Positions 26,610 through 36,226 of a stretch of 64,000 nt of DNA are shown here, one piece after another. The DNA comes from Halalkalibacter hemicellulosilyticusJCM 9152. Its GTDB lineage: Bacteria > Bacillota > Bacilli > Bacillales > Bacillaceae_D. Where the stretch lies: NCBI RefSeq assembly GCF_000513115.1, contig NZ_BAUU01000004.1, positions 1-64,000 on the forward strand, in the 5' to 3' direction. The first letter of the stretch is position 1. The number at the start of each line of letters is the position of its first letter. The notes beneath the pieces are model-generated. The model did no database searches. It had not been told where the DNA came from and worked only from the letters and a program-made list of their open reading frames with translations. Position numbers and translations under genes: made by a program.

Positions 26610-27329
26610 ATGATTAGTGTACAGAACGTGACGAAGAGTTTTTCTCAAGGACATGAACAATCCCAAGTGTTGAAAGGGGTAGATCTTGACATCAAGCAGG
26701 GGGAGTTTGTAGCTGTTATGGGGCCAAGTGGTTCAGGGAAAAGTACCCTTCTTCAGCTTCTTGGTGGGCTTGATATACCAGATGAAGGAACGATAGAAAT
26801 TGGTGAAGAACGTATTGAAAAGATGAAAGAAAAGGAAAGGACGATTTTCCGTAGAAGAAATGTCGGGTTTGTTTTTCAAAATTATCAGCTCCTACAAAAC
26901 CTGAATGTGGAGGAAAATATCGCATTTCCAATCCATGCAGATGGGACATTGAAACCTAGTGATCAGAAAAGAATCAATGGATTGATTAAGGCAGTTGGAC
27001 TGTCAGGGCTTGAAAAAAAGAGGGTGAATCTCCTTAGTGGTGGACAGCAGCAACGAGTTGCAATGGCACGAGCTCTTGTAAACAATCCCGGTGTTTTGCT
27101 GGCGGATGAACCGACTGGGAATTTAGATCGTGCGAAAGCAGAGGAAATTTTGGCACTAATGGTGTCCTTTCATCGAAATGACAATCAAACAATTGTTATG
27201 GTTACTCATGATATTTTTGCAGCTGGATTTGCTGATCGGATCGTTCTGTTTAAAGACGGTAAGGTGGAGCGGATCATTTCAAGAAAGGATGACGATTATG
27301 CTGAATATTTGGCGAATTTCATGGCGTAA
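26610..27329 (+). CDS. MacB/LolD-type ABC transporter ATPase
   Basis: 239 residues. Walker A GPSGSGKST, FVFQNYQLL, LSGGQQQRVAMARAL, LLADEPTGNLD and VTHD are present. ATG 26610 follows GGAGGG by five bases; a TTG one codon earlier is possible. It energises the FtsX-like permease encoded by the overlapping next gene. The operon ends with a PadR regulator. Such PadR-regulated transporters export peptides or antibiotics. Confidence 0.87.
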   Translation: MISVQNVTKSFSQGHEQSQVLKGVDLDIKQGEFVAVMGPSGSGKSTLLQLLGGLDIPDEGTIEIGEERIEKMKEKERTIFRRRNVGFVFQNYQLLQNLNVEENIAFPIHADGTLKPSDQKRINGLIKAVGLSGLEKKRVNLLSGGQQQRVAMARALVNNPGVLLADEPTGNLDRAKAEEILALMVSFHRNDNQTIVMVTHDIFAAGFADRIVLFKDGKVERIISRKDDDYAEYLANFMA

Positions 27330-29753
27330 TAGTACACGGAGAAAAAAGAGGTTTTTCTTTACACTTGCGGCAATGGTGATGGGAGTTTCGGTTATGACCG
27401 CCATGCTCGTCGCTGATAAGACAACTGAAGATGTGTTTACGTACTATGAGCAGATGTATGTAGCTGATGCGGATTACTGGATTCTTAGCGATGATCATAC
27501 ATTTTCAGAAAATACGGCTGAGGAGGTTGCTGTTCACTCAGAAGTTAGTGAAACCCTTCATGTCCTTGATAAGCAGGCCTTTTTTGAGCTTGAGGAAGAA
27601 CGACCGAGAAATGAGCGTTCAGTACGTATCACAGGAGTGAGTGATTTTTCAAGTTCGCTATTAAAGCTTCCAGTTGCAGAGGGGAGCTTGGAGGATGAGG
27701 GAGTTATTTTGCCAGAACCAGTCGCCCGTTTGCTCGGAAAGGGAATTGGAGACTCTGTACATTTTGAAGGGTTAGGAGAACTTGAAGTTTCAGCAATTGT
27801 AGAATATGTACAAATTTTGGCTAGCCCATCTGACTGGGAAGGAGCACAGTCAAGTGGATTTCGTGTCATGGTTCCCCTTGATGTTTTGCAGGAATGGGCG
27901 GGTTTGCATGGGGAAATCTCTTATATGCGCTTTCAGACGGATGGGGATGGAGAGGAGCTTTTCCTCAACCTTCAGGAACAATTTCAAGGATCTTCAACAT
28001 TTGTTCAGCCTGTCGTGGCCGATGATCGTCAGAGTAACGACATTAGTGGGTTGTATACATTCTTCTATTTGATTGCGGCTCTTGCGATTATTATTAGCGG
28101 GTTTATCGTTTTTAATATGATCTACACAAGTGTGATCGAAAGGCAAAAGGAATTTGCTATTATGAAAAGTCTTGGATACCTTCAGTCTTCCGTTTCCAAG
28201 CTAGTTCTTATAGAAGTGGTGCTTTTAGCCACCATTGCGGTGGTTATCGGAGTCCCGTTTGGCGTTTGGATTGGTGACCTTTTTATGATGGCCCTTCTAG
28301 GCGTGTTTGCCTTTGATATGGTATACTCATTGAATTGGATAATCCCGCAATGGTCTCAGCTACAGCAGGCTTCGTCTTTCCGATTCTCTTTTCTCTTGTT
28401 CCGATTTATTATGCTGGGAAAACGTCGATTTTGCTCACATTAAAAGGAGAAAATAGCAAGGGAATCTATTCTAATAAAAGCCCACTGCGTTTTGGAGTTG
28501 GTTTAGTGCTTCTCGTCTTTGTGTTTGTGGATCATCCGATTTCTTATATCGCTATTTTGGCCGGTGTCATTCTTTTGTTTCCATTTGTACTAACCGTGAT
28601 TTCGCATCTTTTTAGGCCGGTTCTAACGTATGTATTTGGATACGGAGGTACTTTAGCTGTACAAAACCTCCAAAATCAAATCGGGCGGAATGCGAATACA
28701 TCGGCCATTCTGGCAGTTGGTATTGCTGTGATTCTTCTGCTTGGTGCAGCAGTAGATTCAGCGCCTGACGGGTACGAAAGAGAAATCCGAAGTACATATG
28801 GTGGTGACGTAAGAATTTCCTCAGAATCGCCATGGAGCCCAGAGAATACCTCAGAGCTAGAAGCATACGAGGAGGTCAAGGAGGTTCATGAGCTTGTGGA
28901 AGCAACACCGATAACGTGGAAAACAGTTCATGGAGAGTACAGGCAGTTTTCTGTTTTGTCAGTCAGCTCGGGGAATGTTCCTTTATATGATCATCCAGAT
29001 CAAACACTAAATAACAAGCTATTGGAACAGCCGTCTGTGCTCCTTGGTAATCGGGCTTTTGATGAGTGGGGAGGGAAAATTGGTGAGAGTATCGTAATGA
29101 ATACTCCAGATGGCAAACAAGAGCTAGAAGTTATAGGGAATGTAACAACCTCTCATTATTCAGGGTACGTTGCATTCATGGAGCACGGTCATATGAACGA
29201 GGCTTTTGGATGGGAAGGAAGTTTTGATTTGCTTCTCTCGTTAGAAGAAGAGAGTTATTCGTTCCCTACAAAGGTTTGGGATGATTTCAGGCATCACCTC
29301 TCCGGTGTGGAAACAGTAGAAGACGAGATACGCTCTACTACCTCAGCCATATCTGAAATGTATAGTCTCATTTATGTTCTTATGATCATGATGGTTGGCC
29401 TAGCCAGTATTGGAACTGCAAATACGATCCTTATGAACACTGTGGAACGAACTTCTGAAATAAGCACAATGAGAGGAATTGGCTTTACGGTGTCTCAAGT
29501 GAAACGGATGATCCTTGCAGAAGGGCTACTTATCGGGATCGCGGGTGTTGTTGGAGGAGTTATTACTGGAGTTCTCCTTATTTTCACTGCTAGCCGTTCT
29601 GAATTAATGGAAGGGTTTCTCTTCTTCCAGATTCCAGTGAGTTATGTGCTCATTGCAGTCATTACCGGGTTGGTCTTCAGTCAACTTGCATCCTGGTCAG
29701 CTGCGAGCCATGCCTCAAACATTAAGCTGCAATCATCACTTAAAGAAGGGTAA
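27298..29753 (+). pseudogene. MacB/FtsX-type ABC permease, interrupted by a frame change
   Basis: The first frame (27298-28443) is FtsX-like up to FAFDMVYSLNW and then turns into non-homologous sequence. The second frame (from TTG 28335) continues with DNPAMVSATAGFVFPILFSLVPIYYAGK and runs to 29753. Together they give about 818 residues: an N-terminal helix, an extracellular domain, three helices, a second set and a C-terminal FtsX domain with TANTILMNTVERTSEISTMRGIGF. A one-base change near 28335 separates them. ATG 27298 overlaps the ATPase gene and follows AAAGGATG. If the break is genuine, the transporter is inactive. Confidence 0.75.
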
Positions 29754-29757
29754 GATC

Positions 29758-30261
29758 ATGTCGGTAAAATACGGAATTTTAACGATCTTATATAATGGAA
29801 TAAATCATGGTTACGACTTAAAGGTGGGGGTTGACTCACTGATCGGGCTGAAAGGGAAAATCAATCCAGGACAAATCTATACAACATTGGACAGATTGGC
29901 GCGCGATGGTATGGTTACTTCAGCCGGAACAGACGATCAGGAACGTAAACGGTATGCTATTGAGGTGAAAGGGATCGAATCACTTGAGAAATGGCTGTTG
30001 GATCCCGTCCCCTATCATTCGGTCAAAGAGGATTTCTTCTTTAAATGGAACTGTGCTAGAAAGATCCATTTCAAGGAAGAAAAGAAGATGCTTGATCAGC
30101 AAAAAGCACTCATCATTAAGGAAACGATGGAACTGTCTAGATTGAAAACGGAGCTTCTTGTCAACGGTGATGAGGATAGGTATCTATTAGTTACAGGAAC
30201 ACTGTTACATTTAGAGGCAGATTTGAGCTGGATCTCAAGAGTGGAAAATCGTCATCAGTAA
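29758..30261 (+). CDS. PadR-family transcriptional regulator
   Basis: 167 residues. A winged helix starts MSVKYGILTILYNGINHGYDLKVGVD, then GQIYTTLDRLARDGMV, the PadR signature. A C-terminal helical dimerisation region follows (KEDFFFKWNCARKI, KEEKKMLDQQKALI). ATG 29758 lies five bases after the permease stop, with AAAGAAGGG upstream; the long in-frame extension at 29644 is not PadR-like. As the last gene of the operon it probably represses the operon through the dyads at 26508 and 26575. Confidence 0.85.
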   Translation: MSVKYGILTILYNGINHGYDLKVGVDSLIGLKGKINPGQIYTTLDRLARDGMVTSAGTDDQERKRYAIEVKGIESLEKWLLDPVPYHSVKEDFFFKWNCARKIHFKEEKKMLDQQKALIIKETMELSRLKTELLVNGDEDRYLLVTGTLLHLEADLSWISRVENRHQ

Positions 30262-30293
30262 TACAATCCCGCCGTGCTGGAGAGAGCAGCAAG

Positions 30294-30445
30294 GGCACTG
30301 AAAAAGGTTGGTTGCAATGAGCGAAACCGTTGCCTGTTTTAAAAGGTTGATAGGAGTGGGTTTCTCGTATCAATCGAGCATCGTGTAAAGCTATTGCTTG
30401 TCGAATCAAGGGCACTGAAAAAGGTTGATTGGTACTTTTTCAGTG
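30294..30445. repeat. two CACTGAAAAAGG elements, one lone arm and one hairpin
   Basis: GGGCACTGAAAAAGGTTG occurs at 30294-30311 and again at 30410-30427. Only the second is completed by a right arm, TACTTTTTCAGTG at 30433-30445. The lone first arm suggests partial duplication of an element. The intervening bases carry no gene. Confidence 0.6.
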
Positions 30446-30528
30446 TCACGGAAGAGAATCGGTGGACTTTTATGTGAATTGTAGGGGGCATATACTGAAT
30501 AAATCTCACTCATACATGTCGATTGTGT

Positions 30529-30557
30529 TTGCCTCTTATCATGTTTTCGGTTATAAT
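30529..30557 (+). promoter_or_regulatory. sigma-A promoter of a short leader-like unit
   Basis: TTGCCT at 30529-30534, 17 bases and TATAAT at 30552-30557. Transcription would start near 30564 and reach the terminator at 30738. Confidence 0.5.
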
Positions 30558-30584
30558 TTTAAATATAAAATTAAGGAGGGATTT

Positions 30585-30626
30585 ATGAATGTTAGTTATT
30601 TTCCGTACATTGAACAGCTAAATTAA
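30585..30626 (+). CDS. 13-codon leader-peptide candidate
   Basis: ATG 30585 follows AAGGAGGG by six bases, an ideal ribosome site. It encodes MNVSYFPYIEQLN and stops at TAA 30624-30626. It sits between a consensus -10 promoter and an intrinsic terminator, which is followed about 100 bases later by an SDR gene. This is the layout of ribosome-mediated attenuation leaders (as for antibiotic-resistance genes). It could also be the stub of a deleted gene. Two small hairpins follow it (CTCTG/CAGAG near 30637-30653 and GGATA/TATCC near 30661-30675). Confidence 0.4.
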   Translation: MNVSYFPYIEQLN

Positions 30627-30704
30627 TAGTTCAGTGGCTCTGGGTATTTCAGAGTTAAGCGGGATAAGACTATCCATTTATATATCTTTTCGGTTACAAA
30701 AAAG

Positions 30705-30738
30705 GAGTATGGTGGATTAACTACCATATTCTTTTTTT
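30705..30738 (+). terminator. intrinsic terminator before the SDR gene
   Basis: GAGTATGGT at 30705-30713 pairs with ACCATATTC at 30723-30731 (one G-U pair), followed by TTTTTTT. It ends the short leader unit or controls readthrough into the SDR gene. Confidence 0.65.
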
Positions 30739-30837
30739 ATATGTTTGGCATATCTTTTATCTCTATATAAATGACTTGGAGACACTGTTCTATCGTATCT
30801 AATGAGTAAAGATATTTTTAGAGGAGTGTGTTTATTT

Positions 30838-31689
30838 ATGAACAATAACCAATCTAAATCTAAAGTATGGTTTATTACTGGCGCAAGCAGTGGGCTTGGT
30901 CATGAATTTACTAAGAATGCACTTGAAGTAGGAGATAAAGTGATTGGAGTTGCTAGAAATATTGATAATTTAGTGGAGTTTGAACAAAATTATGCCGACA
31001 CTTTTAAATCGTTTAAGCTTGATATAACTGACAGAGCTTCGGTCTTTAAAGTTGTCGATAAAGCGATCCACTACTTTGGTAACCTTGATATTGTTGTGAA
31101 CAATGCGGGGAATATGATCTTGGGAATGATTGAGGAGTTCACTGAGGCTGAAATCAAGCAGCAAATTGAAACAAACTTCTATGGTGCTGTTTGGGTGAGT
31201 CAAGCAGTAATGCCTTATTTAAGAGCACAAAAGTCCGGTCACATCGTTCAAATATCAAGCATAGGTGGAATTGTCTCTGGTCCTATGACAGGTATCTATA
31301 GTGCAAGCAAGTTTGCCTTAGAAGGGTTTAGTGAAGCGTTAGCTCAAGAAGCGTCTCATTTTGGAATTCATGTTTCAATTGTTGAACCAGGGGGCTACTG
31401 GACTAATTTGTATTCCAAAATGCAGTTCGCTACTTTAAACGATGAGTATAATTCAGTCAGAGAAGCATTAGCAAGTCAAAATATTGAAAGTAAGGATAGT
31501 CATCCTAGGGAAGCTGCACAAGCCATAATGAAATTAGTTAACAGCGAAAATCCCCCTTTACGATTAATTTTAGGTAGTCTAGTTTTTGATGCTGCTATTG
31601 ACCATGCTAATAACAAAATTAAAGTGTGGAAAGATTGGGAAGCTGTAAGCCGTTCGGCAGAGAGAGCAATTCCTAATCCCAATCAATAA
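30838..31689 (+). CDS. short-chain dehydrogenase/reductase
   Basis: 283 residues. Rossmann motif WFITGASSGLGHEFT near the start, then NNAGN, catalytic Ser in ISSIGG and YSASK (Tyr and Lys), then EPGGYWTN. ATG 30838 is used with GAGGAG upstream; an ATG at 30802 would add 12 residues. The family acts on alcohols and ketones; the substrate is unknown. It may be controlled by the leader unit just upstream. Confidence 0.87.
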   Translation: MNNNQSKSKVWFITGASSGLGHEFTKNALEVGDKVIGVARNIDNLVEFEQNYADTFKSFKLDITDRASVFKVVDKAIHYFGNLDIVVNNAGNMILGMIEEFTEAEIKQQIETNFYGAVWVSQAVMPYLRAQKSGHIVQISSIGGIVSGPMTGIYSASKFALEGFSEALAQEASHFGIHVSIVEPGGYWTNLYSKMQFATLNDEYNSVREALASQNIESKDSHPREAAQAIMKLVNSENPPLRLILGSLVFDAAIDHANNKIKVWKDWEAVSRSAERAIPNPNQ

Positions 31690-31710
31690 GGGTTAACGAG
31701 ATAGCGAAAT

Positions 31711-31742
31711 CACAGAAAAAGTACAATCGTTTTTTTCAGTGC
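31711..31742. repeat. degenerate CACTGAAAAAGT-family hairpin
   Basis: CACAGAAAAAGT at 31711-31722 and a right arm TTTTTTTCAGTGC ending at 31742. It lies 20 bases after the SDR stop and probably serves as its terminator. Confidence 0.55.
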
Positions 31743-31917
31743 CTTCGAGATAGCACATGGATAGTTAAGGACATTCTTTCACGAACTGGAGCAATTCTTT
31801 AATAAAGGATTGCTCTTTTTTATCTCTCTTTGAAACCAGGAGCGAGTGCTTCTTTTGATTAAGTGGGGAGAATAATACAAGAAGGAATGTTTATATTATT
31901 CTCAGCAATATTTATAT

Positions 31918-32305
31918 AGAGAAATGAGAACCGCTCGGGTAGAAAAGGGGAATCCACCTGCCGCTAAAGAGCTGAAATCAGAAGAGAGAGCGCAGAAATG
32001 TACTCGACGTTCCGCTATAGAGAGGAAAAGAACCCGATGAACAGGTGAAAAGTTAGAATAACGGCACGAGGAACCGTAAAGGGGGAAAATTTAGCAGGAT
32101 GGCGGGAATAGAGGAAAGAGGAACCGCTCGATCAGACAAGAGGAATCCTCTTTCCGCTAAAGAGCTGAAATCAGAAGAGAGAGCGCAGAAATGTACTCGA
32201 CGTTCCGCTATAGAGAGGAAAAGAGCCCGATGAACAGGTGAAAAGTCAGAATAACGGCACGAGGAACCGTAAAGGAAAGAAATCAAGCAGGATGATATGA
32301 ATAGA
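31918..32305. repeat. tandem 193-base repeat, two copies
   Basis: The segment beginning GAACCGCTCG at 31928 recurs at 32121. Words such as GAGCTGAAATCAGAAGAGAG, TACTCGACGTTCCGCTATAG and ATAACGGCACGAGGAACCGT are repeated with exactly 193-base spacing and few differences. Each unit contains partly self-complementary TTCCGCTA / TAGAGGAA words. No open reading frame is credible. Related words occur at 48590-48790. Confidence 0.75.
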
Positions 32306-32351
32306 GGAACGTGGAGTCCATATGCCTAGCAGGGGTTTCATGTAGCCCATC

Positions 32352-33259
32352 TTAATTCCATTTCTTAAACCATACGTCAATCATAAATTCATCCTCATGA
32401 ACGTCGGCAGCTACTTTGCCTTCTTGTTTGTTTATTAGTTGCTGTACAATATGGAGACCTAAGCCAAGCTGTCCGCCACTTCGACTAGGATCTAATTGAA
32501 AGGATCGGTCAAATATCCGATTAAGCTCAGTACGATTAAATTGATCTATATCATTTGCGACTTTTAACCTGAAATAGGTTTCTTCTTCTACTAAGTTAAT
32601 GGTGACATAGCTTTTGGCATACCGTAATGCATTTTGAATAATGTTGGTTACGATGCGATTGGTTGCTTTTTTGTCTGCTAAAATAGGTGATGCTGTCATT
32701 TCATCCATATGTACGTTTAATTGATTTTTTTCAAATTCATTGTAGAACATGAGCATCGCTTCTACGACCATTTTATCTAAGAGCTGCTGCTCCAAAGTTA
32801 ATGGCTTATCAGAGGATTCAATTTGGGATAGCTCATAGAAGGCATCAGCATCATTGTGAGATGGTCAATTTTCTTTTGAATGATACTTAGAAACTCCTTT
32901 TTTTCTGCCTCAGATAAAGATGGGTCCGTTAATAGTTCGGAGAAGCCTTTAATGGATGTTAAAGGTGTTCGCAGATCATGGGAAAGGTTTGTTACTTCTT
33001 GTTTCAGTTCTTTCTCTTTCTTAACCATATTCTGCTGATCTTGCTTGAATAAATAAATTAGCTGGTTGATTTTCATAATGAATTGAATCAGGATTTTACT
33101 ATGCGTATTTGTGCGAACCAATTCATTTGTACCAAAATTTCCGATGATTTCATCTAATTGCTTCGTCATTCTTTTCATATCAAATAGGAGAAGCAGAAGC
33201 GTCCCAGTACTCATAATGAGTAGAAAAACCAACATGATGATAATCAACCAGCTGTTCAC
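32352..33259 (-). pseudogene. sensor histidine kinase, frame-broken
   Basis: The N-terminal frame (33259 down to 32798) holds one membrane helix, a linker and the phosphorylation site NLSHDLRTPLTSIKGFSELL. Near 32845 it drifts out of frame. The second frame reads FYELSQIESSDKPLTLEQQL and continues with the ATPase domain: N-box NIIQNALRYAK, then LGLGLHIVQQL, ending at 32352. One missing base explains the break. The intact kinase would be about 300 residues and pairs with the response regulator at 35036. As read, the kinase cannot be complete. Confidence 0.75.
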
Positions 33260-33351
33260 TATTCTTTCATCCCTTCTTCATCAATCAATATTTTGTTTAG
33301 CGAATTTTCTTGATCCTATTAGTAAAAATATCACCGAAGTGACAATACCAG

Positions 33352-34029
33352 TTACCCATGGGCGATACTCGAGTTGAGCGCTTGCGCTAAAAAGCTTATT
33401 AAATTTTCGTTTAATAGTGTACTTGGTGCATAGTGATAGAGTTCATTCATTCCTGAAATGGATTGGAATAGCAATCGTATTAAGTCACCAGACAAAAGGA
33501 AGACAAAGAGTAACATGACAATGATATAGACATCGCTGATCTTTAGCATTCTAAGCACATGGATGACAAAAAATCCACTAACGACGATTGGAATCATATT
33601 GAAACTAGCAAGTAAGAAATTCTTGACGGCTAGTTCCTCACTTGCTAAAAGACTCTCTCCTAATACAATGGTAAAGGCTAGACCAATTACACAAATTAGT
33701 AAATAATAAATAAAGGTTAGAGCAAGCTTTGACCAAAAAATGGTGTTGCGAGAGACACCAAAGGATATAGATTGCTTGATAATAGCCGTGTCTTTACCAG
33801 TTAGAGCTGAATTAAAGAGTAATCCTATGATCACAATTAATACGCCACCACTAACGATATTTGAATAAAAGAACCTACTCGTGGCATAAGGGAAATTTGG
33901 ATCGAAATGCAAAGACAAGGATAACACAGCCGCAGTTGCAATAATTAAGGATAATCCAATTGCACTCGTCACATAAAGTCCTTTTTTGTGTAGTAAGCGA
34001 TAATGCTCGCTTTTCATATAATTCATCAT
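33352..34029 (-). CDS. ABC-2-type transporter permease
   Basis: 225 residues with about six membrane helices (near 19-39, 51-72, 99-124, 132-155, 163-183 and 190-210). It has the short size typical of bacitracin/lantibiotic-type (BcrB/LanE-like) permeases. The start overlaps the stop of the ATPase gene, so they are coupled. It would form an exporter with the upstream ATPase under control of the adjacent two-component genes. Confidence 0.78.
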   Translation of the reverse strand: MMNYMKSEHYRLLHKKGLYVTSAIGLSLIIATAAVLSLSLHFDPNFPYATSRFFYSNIVSGGVLIVIIGLLFNSALTGKDTAIIKQSISFGVSRNTIFWSKLALTFIYYLLICVIGLAFTIVLGESLLASEELAVKNFLLASFNMIPIVVSGFFVIHVLRMLKISDVYIIVMLLFVFLLSGDLIRLLFQSISGMNELYHYAPSTLLNENLISFLAQALNSSIAHG

Positions 34030-34940
34030 TGTTCATTCGCCTCCACTAATCCTAAGAAATATTCTTCTAAATTCAGAGCTTCAAAACGAAACTCCATCAC
34101 TAACACTCCATTGGTCGTTAAGAGACGATTCATCTCTCCACCTTGATCGACATGACTTTGAATGGTTATGATCTGATTAGGAAGAACGTTATACTGGATA
34201 TCGGCAAAGGCTTGCTCTAACAATTGTGCTGTCTTAGCTGTATCATCGACTTTAAGCCGAATTTGCTTTTTACTTTTTTCATCTAACGCCTCTTTGCTTA
34301 AGTCCTCGACAATAACACCATCTTTAATAAAGGCAAAGCGCGTAGCTATTAATTGTAATTCACTTAAAATATGACTGGAAATCAAAATGGTTATTTGTTT
34401 CTCTTCATTTAACTTCAATAATAACTGACGCATCTCCATAATACCTTCAGCATCTAACCCATTAGTAGGCTCATCTAGCACTAAGCAATCTGGACTACTT
34501 AGAAGACACAGTGCTATGCCTAGTCGTTGCTTCATTCCCATTGAATAATCACTAAAACGTTTTTTCTTTTCATTTGCTAACCCGACAATTTGTAGCACTT
34601 CATAAATTCTTTTTTTCTCAACGACGCCCCGTTGAATTCGAAAATACTCTAGATTTTGAGTCGCCGTAAAATCCGGAAAAAATTCAGGCGTCTCAATCAT
34701 AAAGCCCATTCTCTTTTGTGCAATGGCCGTTTCGTTACCTGATTTCCCAAATAAGCGAATCTCTCCAGAGGTAGGAATTAATTGGCCCGAAAGCATTTTA
34801 AAAAACGTCGATTTTCCAGCCCCATTTTTTCCGATTAAGGCACAAATTTCTCCTTGTTGTAGTGAGAAATTCAGAGGTTTGATGATTTCATCCTCTTTAA
34901 AGGCTTTCGTCAATTGAAAGGTTTGAATAATCGTATTCAT
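34026..34940 (-). CDS. ABC transporter ATPase, BcrA/LanF-like
   Basis: 304 residues. Walker A IGKNGAGKST, MGFMIETPEFFPDFTATQNLEY, signature YSMGMKQRLG, Walker B CLVLDEPTNGLD and a switch His (ISSH) are present. ATG 34940 is chosen because GAAGGAG lies upstream on its strand; the longer frame adds ten residues. The C-terminal extension is typical of drug and lantibiotic exporters. Two 9-base direct repeats with an 11-base period lie upstream, where the response regulator may bind. Confidence 0.86.
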   Translation of the reverse strand: MNTIIQTFQLTKAFKEDEIIKPLNFSLQQGEICALIGKNGAGKSTFFKMLSGQLIPTSGEIRLFGKSGNETAIAQKRMGFMIETPEFFPDFTATQNLEYFRIQRGVVEKKRIYEVLQIVGLANEKKKRFSDYSMGMKQRLGIALCLLSSPDCLVLDEPTNGLDAEGIMEMRQLLLKLNEEKQITILISSHILSELQLIATRFAFIKDGVIVEDLSKEALDEKSKKQIRLKVDDTAKTAQLLEQAFADIQYNVLPNQIITIQSHVDQGGEMNRLLTTNGVLVMEFRFEALNLEEYFLGLVEANEQ

Positions 34941-35014
34941 CTTGTTGACTCCTTCGCTAAAATTCTTCATATAGTTAGTTTAGCTTAGGTGTCTTTAAAT
35001 TCCCTTAAGCAAAC

Positions 35015-35034
35015 CATAAAGAAATCATAAAGAA
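35015..35034 (-). promoter_or_regulatory. direct repeat typical of OmpR-family regulator binding
   Basis: CATAAAGAA occurs at 35015-35023 and 35026-35034, an 11-base period (TTCTTTATG on the minus strand). It lies just before the ATPase gene and after the response-regulator stop. Such spacing fits two OmpR-type DNA-binding domains side by side. Confidence 0.45.
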
Positions 35035-35035
35035 T

Positions 35036-35725
35036 TTAAATGAGCATGAAGCCTACTCCCCAAATGGTTCTAATATACTCATCATCCGTGATTTCGGCCA
35101 TTTTTCTTCGAAGATTCGAGACATGAACACTAATCGTATTGTCATCGCCTAAGTAGGTCCGCTTCCACGTTCTTTCATACATCTCCCTTTTGGAAAAGGC
35201 ACGCTCAGGATGACTGATCAATAAGGAGATGATATCATATTCGGCATTTGTTAATTGTAGCTCGTTTCCTTCTAACGTTGCAGAGAATTTATCTGGATTG
35301 ATCTTAAGTCCTCGCCATATTTTCTCAGAAGTTCTTGATGAGTGACTGCTTGATTTTCGTAATTGTACTTCAACTCTTGCCATCACCTCTTCGTGATTAA
35401 AAGGCTTCGTCATATAATCATCTGCTCCCATCTTCAATACGTGTACTTTGCTTTCGACGTCAGCCTTGGCGGAGATGACAATAATGGGGATATCGCTTTC
35501 TTTCCTAATTTCTTTGATTAATTCTTCACCGCTTTTCCCTGGTAGCATCAAATCCAATAAAATTAAATCGTATGTATGATTCTGTAGCTGTAACAGACCT
35601 TCTGTACCAGAATACGCCACAACTGAATCCATCCCTAATTTGCTGAAAATCACACTTAGTAATCTACTAATTTCTTGATCATCTTCAATGATTAACAGTC
35701 GTTTCCCTTCATTATTCACAATCAT
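35036..35725 (-). CDS. OmpR-family response regulator
   Basis: 229 residues. The receiver domain has IIEDD, phosphoacceptor Asp in LILLDLMLPG, the conserved Ser/Thr in IVISAK and Lys in MTKPF. The C-terminal winged helix holds LTNAEYDIISLLISHPERAF, then NTISVHVSNLRRKM and RTIWGVGFML. ATG 35725 is used; an in-frame TTG one codon upstream and a GTG at 35719 are alternatives. It is the partner of the broken kinase gene. A 72-base piece of this gene is duplicated at 36627. Confidence 0.87.
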   Translation of the reverse strand: MIVNNEGKRLLIIEDDQEISRLLSVIFSKLGMDSVVAYSGTEGLLQLQNHTYDLILLDLMLPGKSGEELIKEIRKESDIPIIVISAKADVESKVHVLKMGADDYMTKPFNHEEVMARVEVQLRKSSSHSSRTSEKIWRGLKINPDKFSATLEGNELQLTNAEYDIISLLISHPERAFSKREMYERTWKRTYLGDDNTISVHVSNLRRKMAEITDDEYIRTIWGVGFMLI

Positions 35726-35931
35726 CAATCCTTTTTGTTCAATCTTATGGATTACATTTCATTATAGCGTATTTAACGAATGAAAATGGAAAGTGATTTG
35801 GGCAGAAATGTTGAATGAATGGAATAAGGCTGAAATAAATGATTGTCTTTGTAAAAGATATCCTAAAGAAAACGTTTAAGTGCTAGAATCATAATATGTA
35901 ATTATGGATGAAAATGGAGGTGGCAATGCTC

Positions 35932-36114
35932 ATGTCGCAAAAGTTAACTAAGTCATCGACGGATAATACCTTATTTGGAATATGCGGAGGAATAGCAAAT
36001 TTTTTCGGGATATCACCTTTTATTGTGAGGATCATATTTATCTTTACGGCTTCTACTTCTTTGTGGATTTATATAATTCTTGCTTTCGCATTAGAAGATG
36101 AGTCATCACTTTGA
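35932..36114 (+). CDS. PspC-domain protein
   Basis: 60 residues. The PspC pattern is complete: LTKSSTDNTLFGICGGIANFFGISPFIVRIIFIF and an amphipathic or membrane helix ending ALEDESSL. ATG 35932 gives eight bases from GGAGGTGG; two earlier ATGs are too close to or overlap the site. PspC proteins act in envelope stress. It is next to the envelope-stress-like two-component module, on the opposite strand. Confidence 0.82.
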   Translation: MSQKLTKSSTDNTLFGICGGIANFFGISPFIVRIIFIFTASTSLWIYIILAFALEDESSL

Positions 36115-36226
36115 TTGTAGATTCTCTACCGTATTTTAGGGGAGCTTTAATGTGTCAACGAAAACCGTTATCTGAAATCATTTAGTAGGTGGCTACTGAA
36201 TTAAATAGAGGAGGAGTATTTTTTCA

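Noticed and set aside
27178-27297. Extended start of the ABC permease frame
   Set aside because: Overlaps the ATPase gene by more than 100 bases and adds no homologous sequence; ATG 27298 has the proper site.
30429-30626. 65-codon open frame over the leader unit
   Set aside because: Runs through a promoter-like region; composition is not protein-like; only its last 13 codons follow an SD.
31918-32305. CRISPR-like array
   Set aside because: Only two long repeats without short regular spacers.
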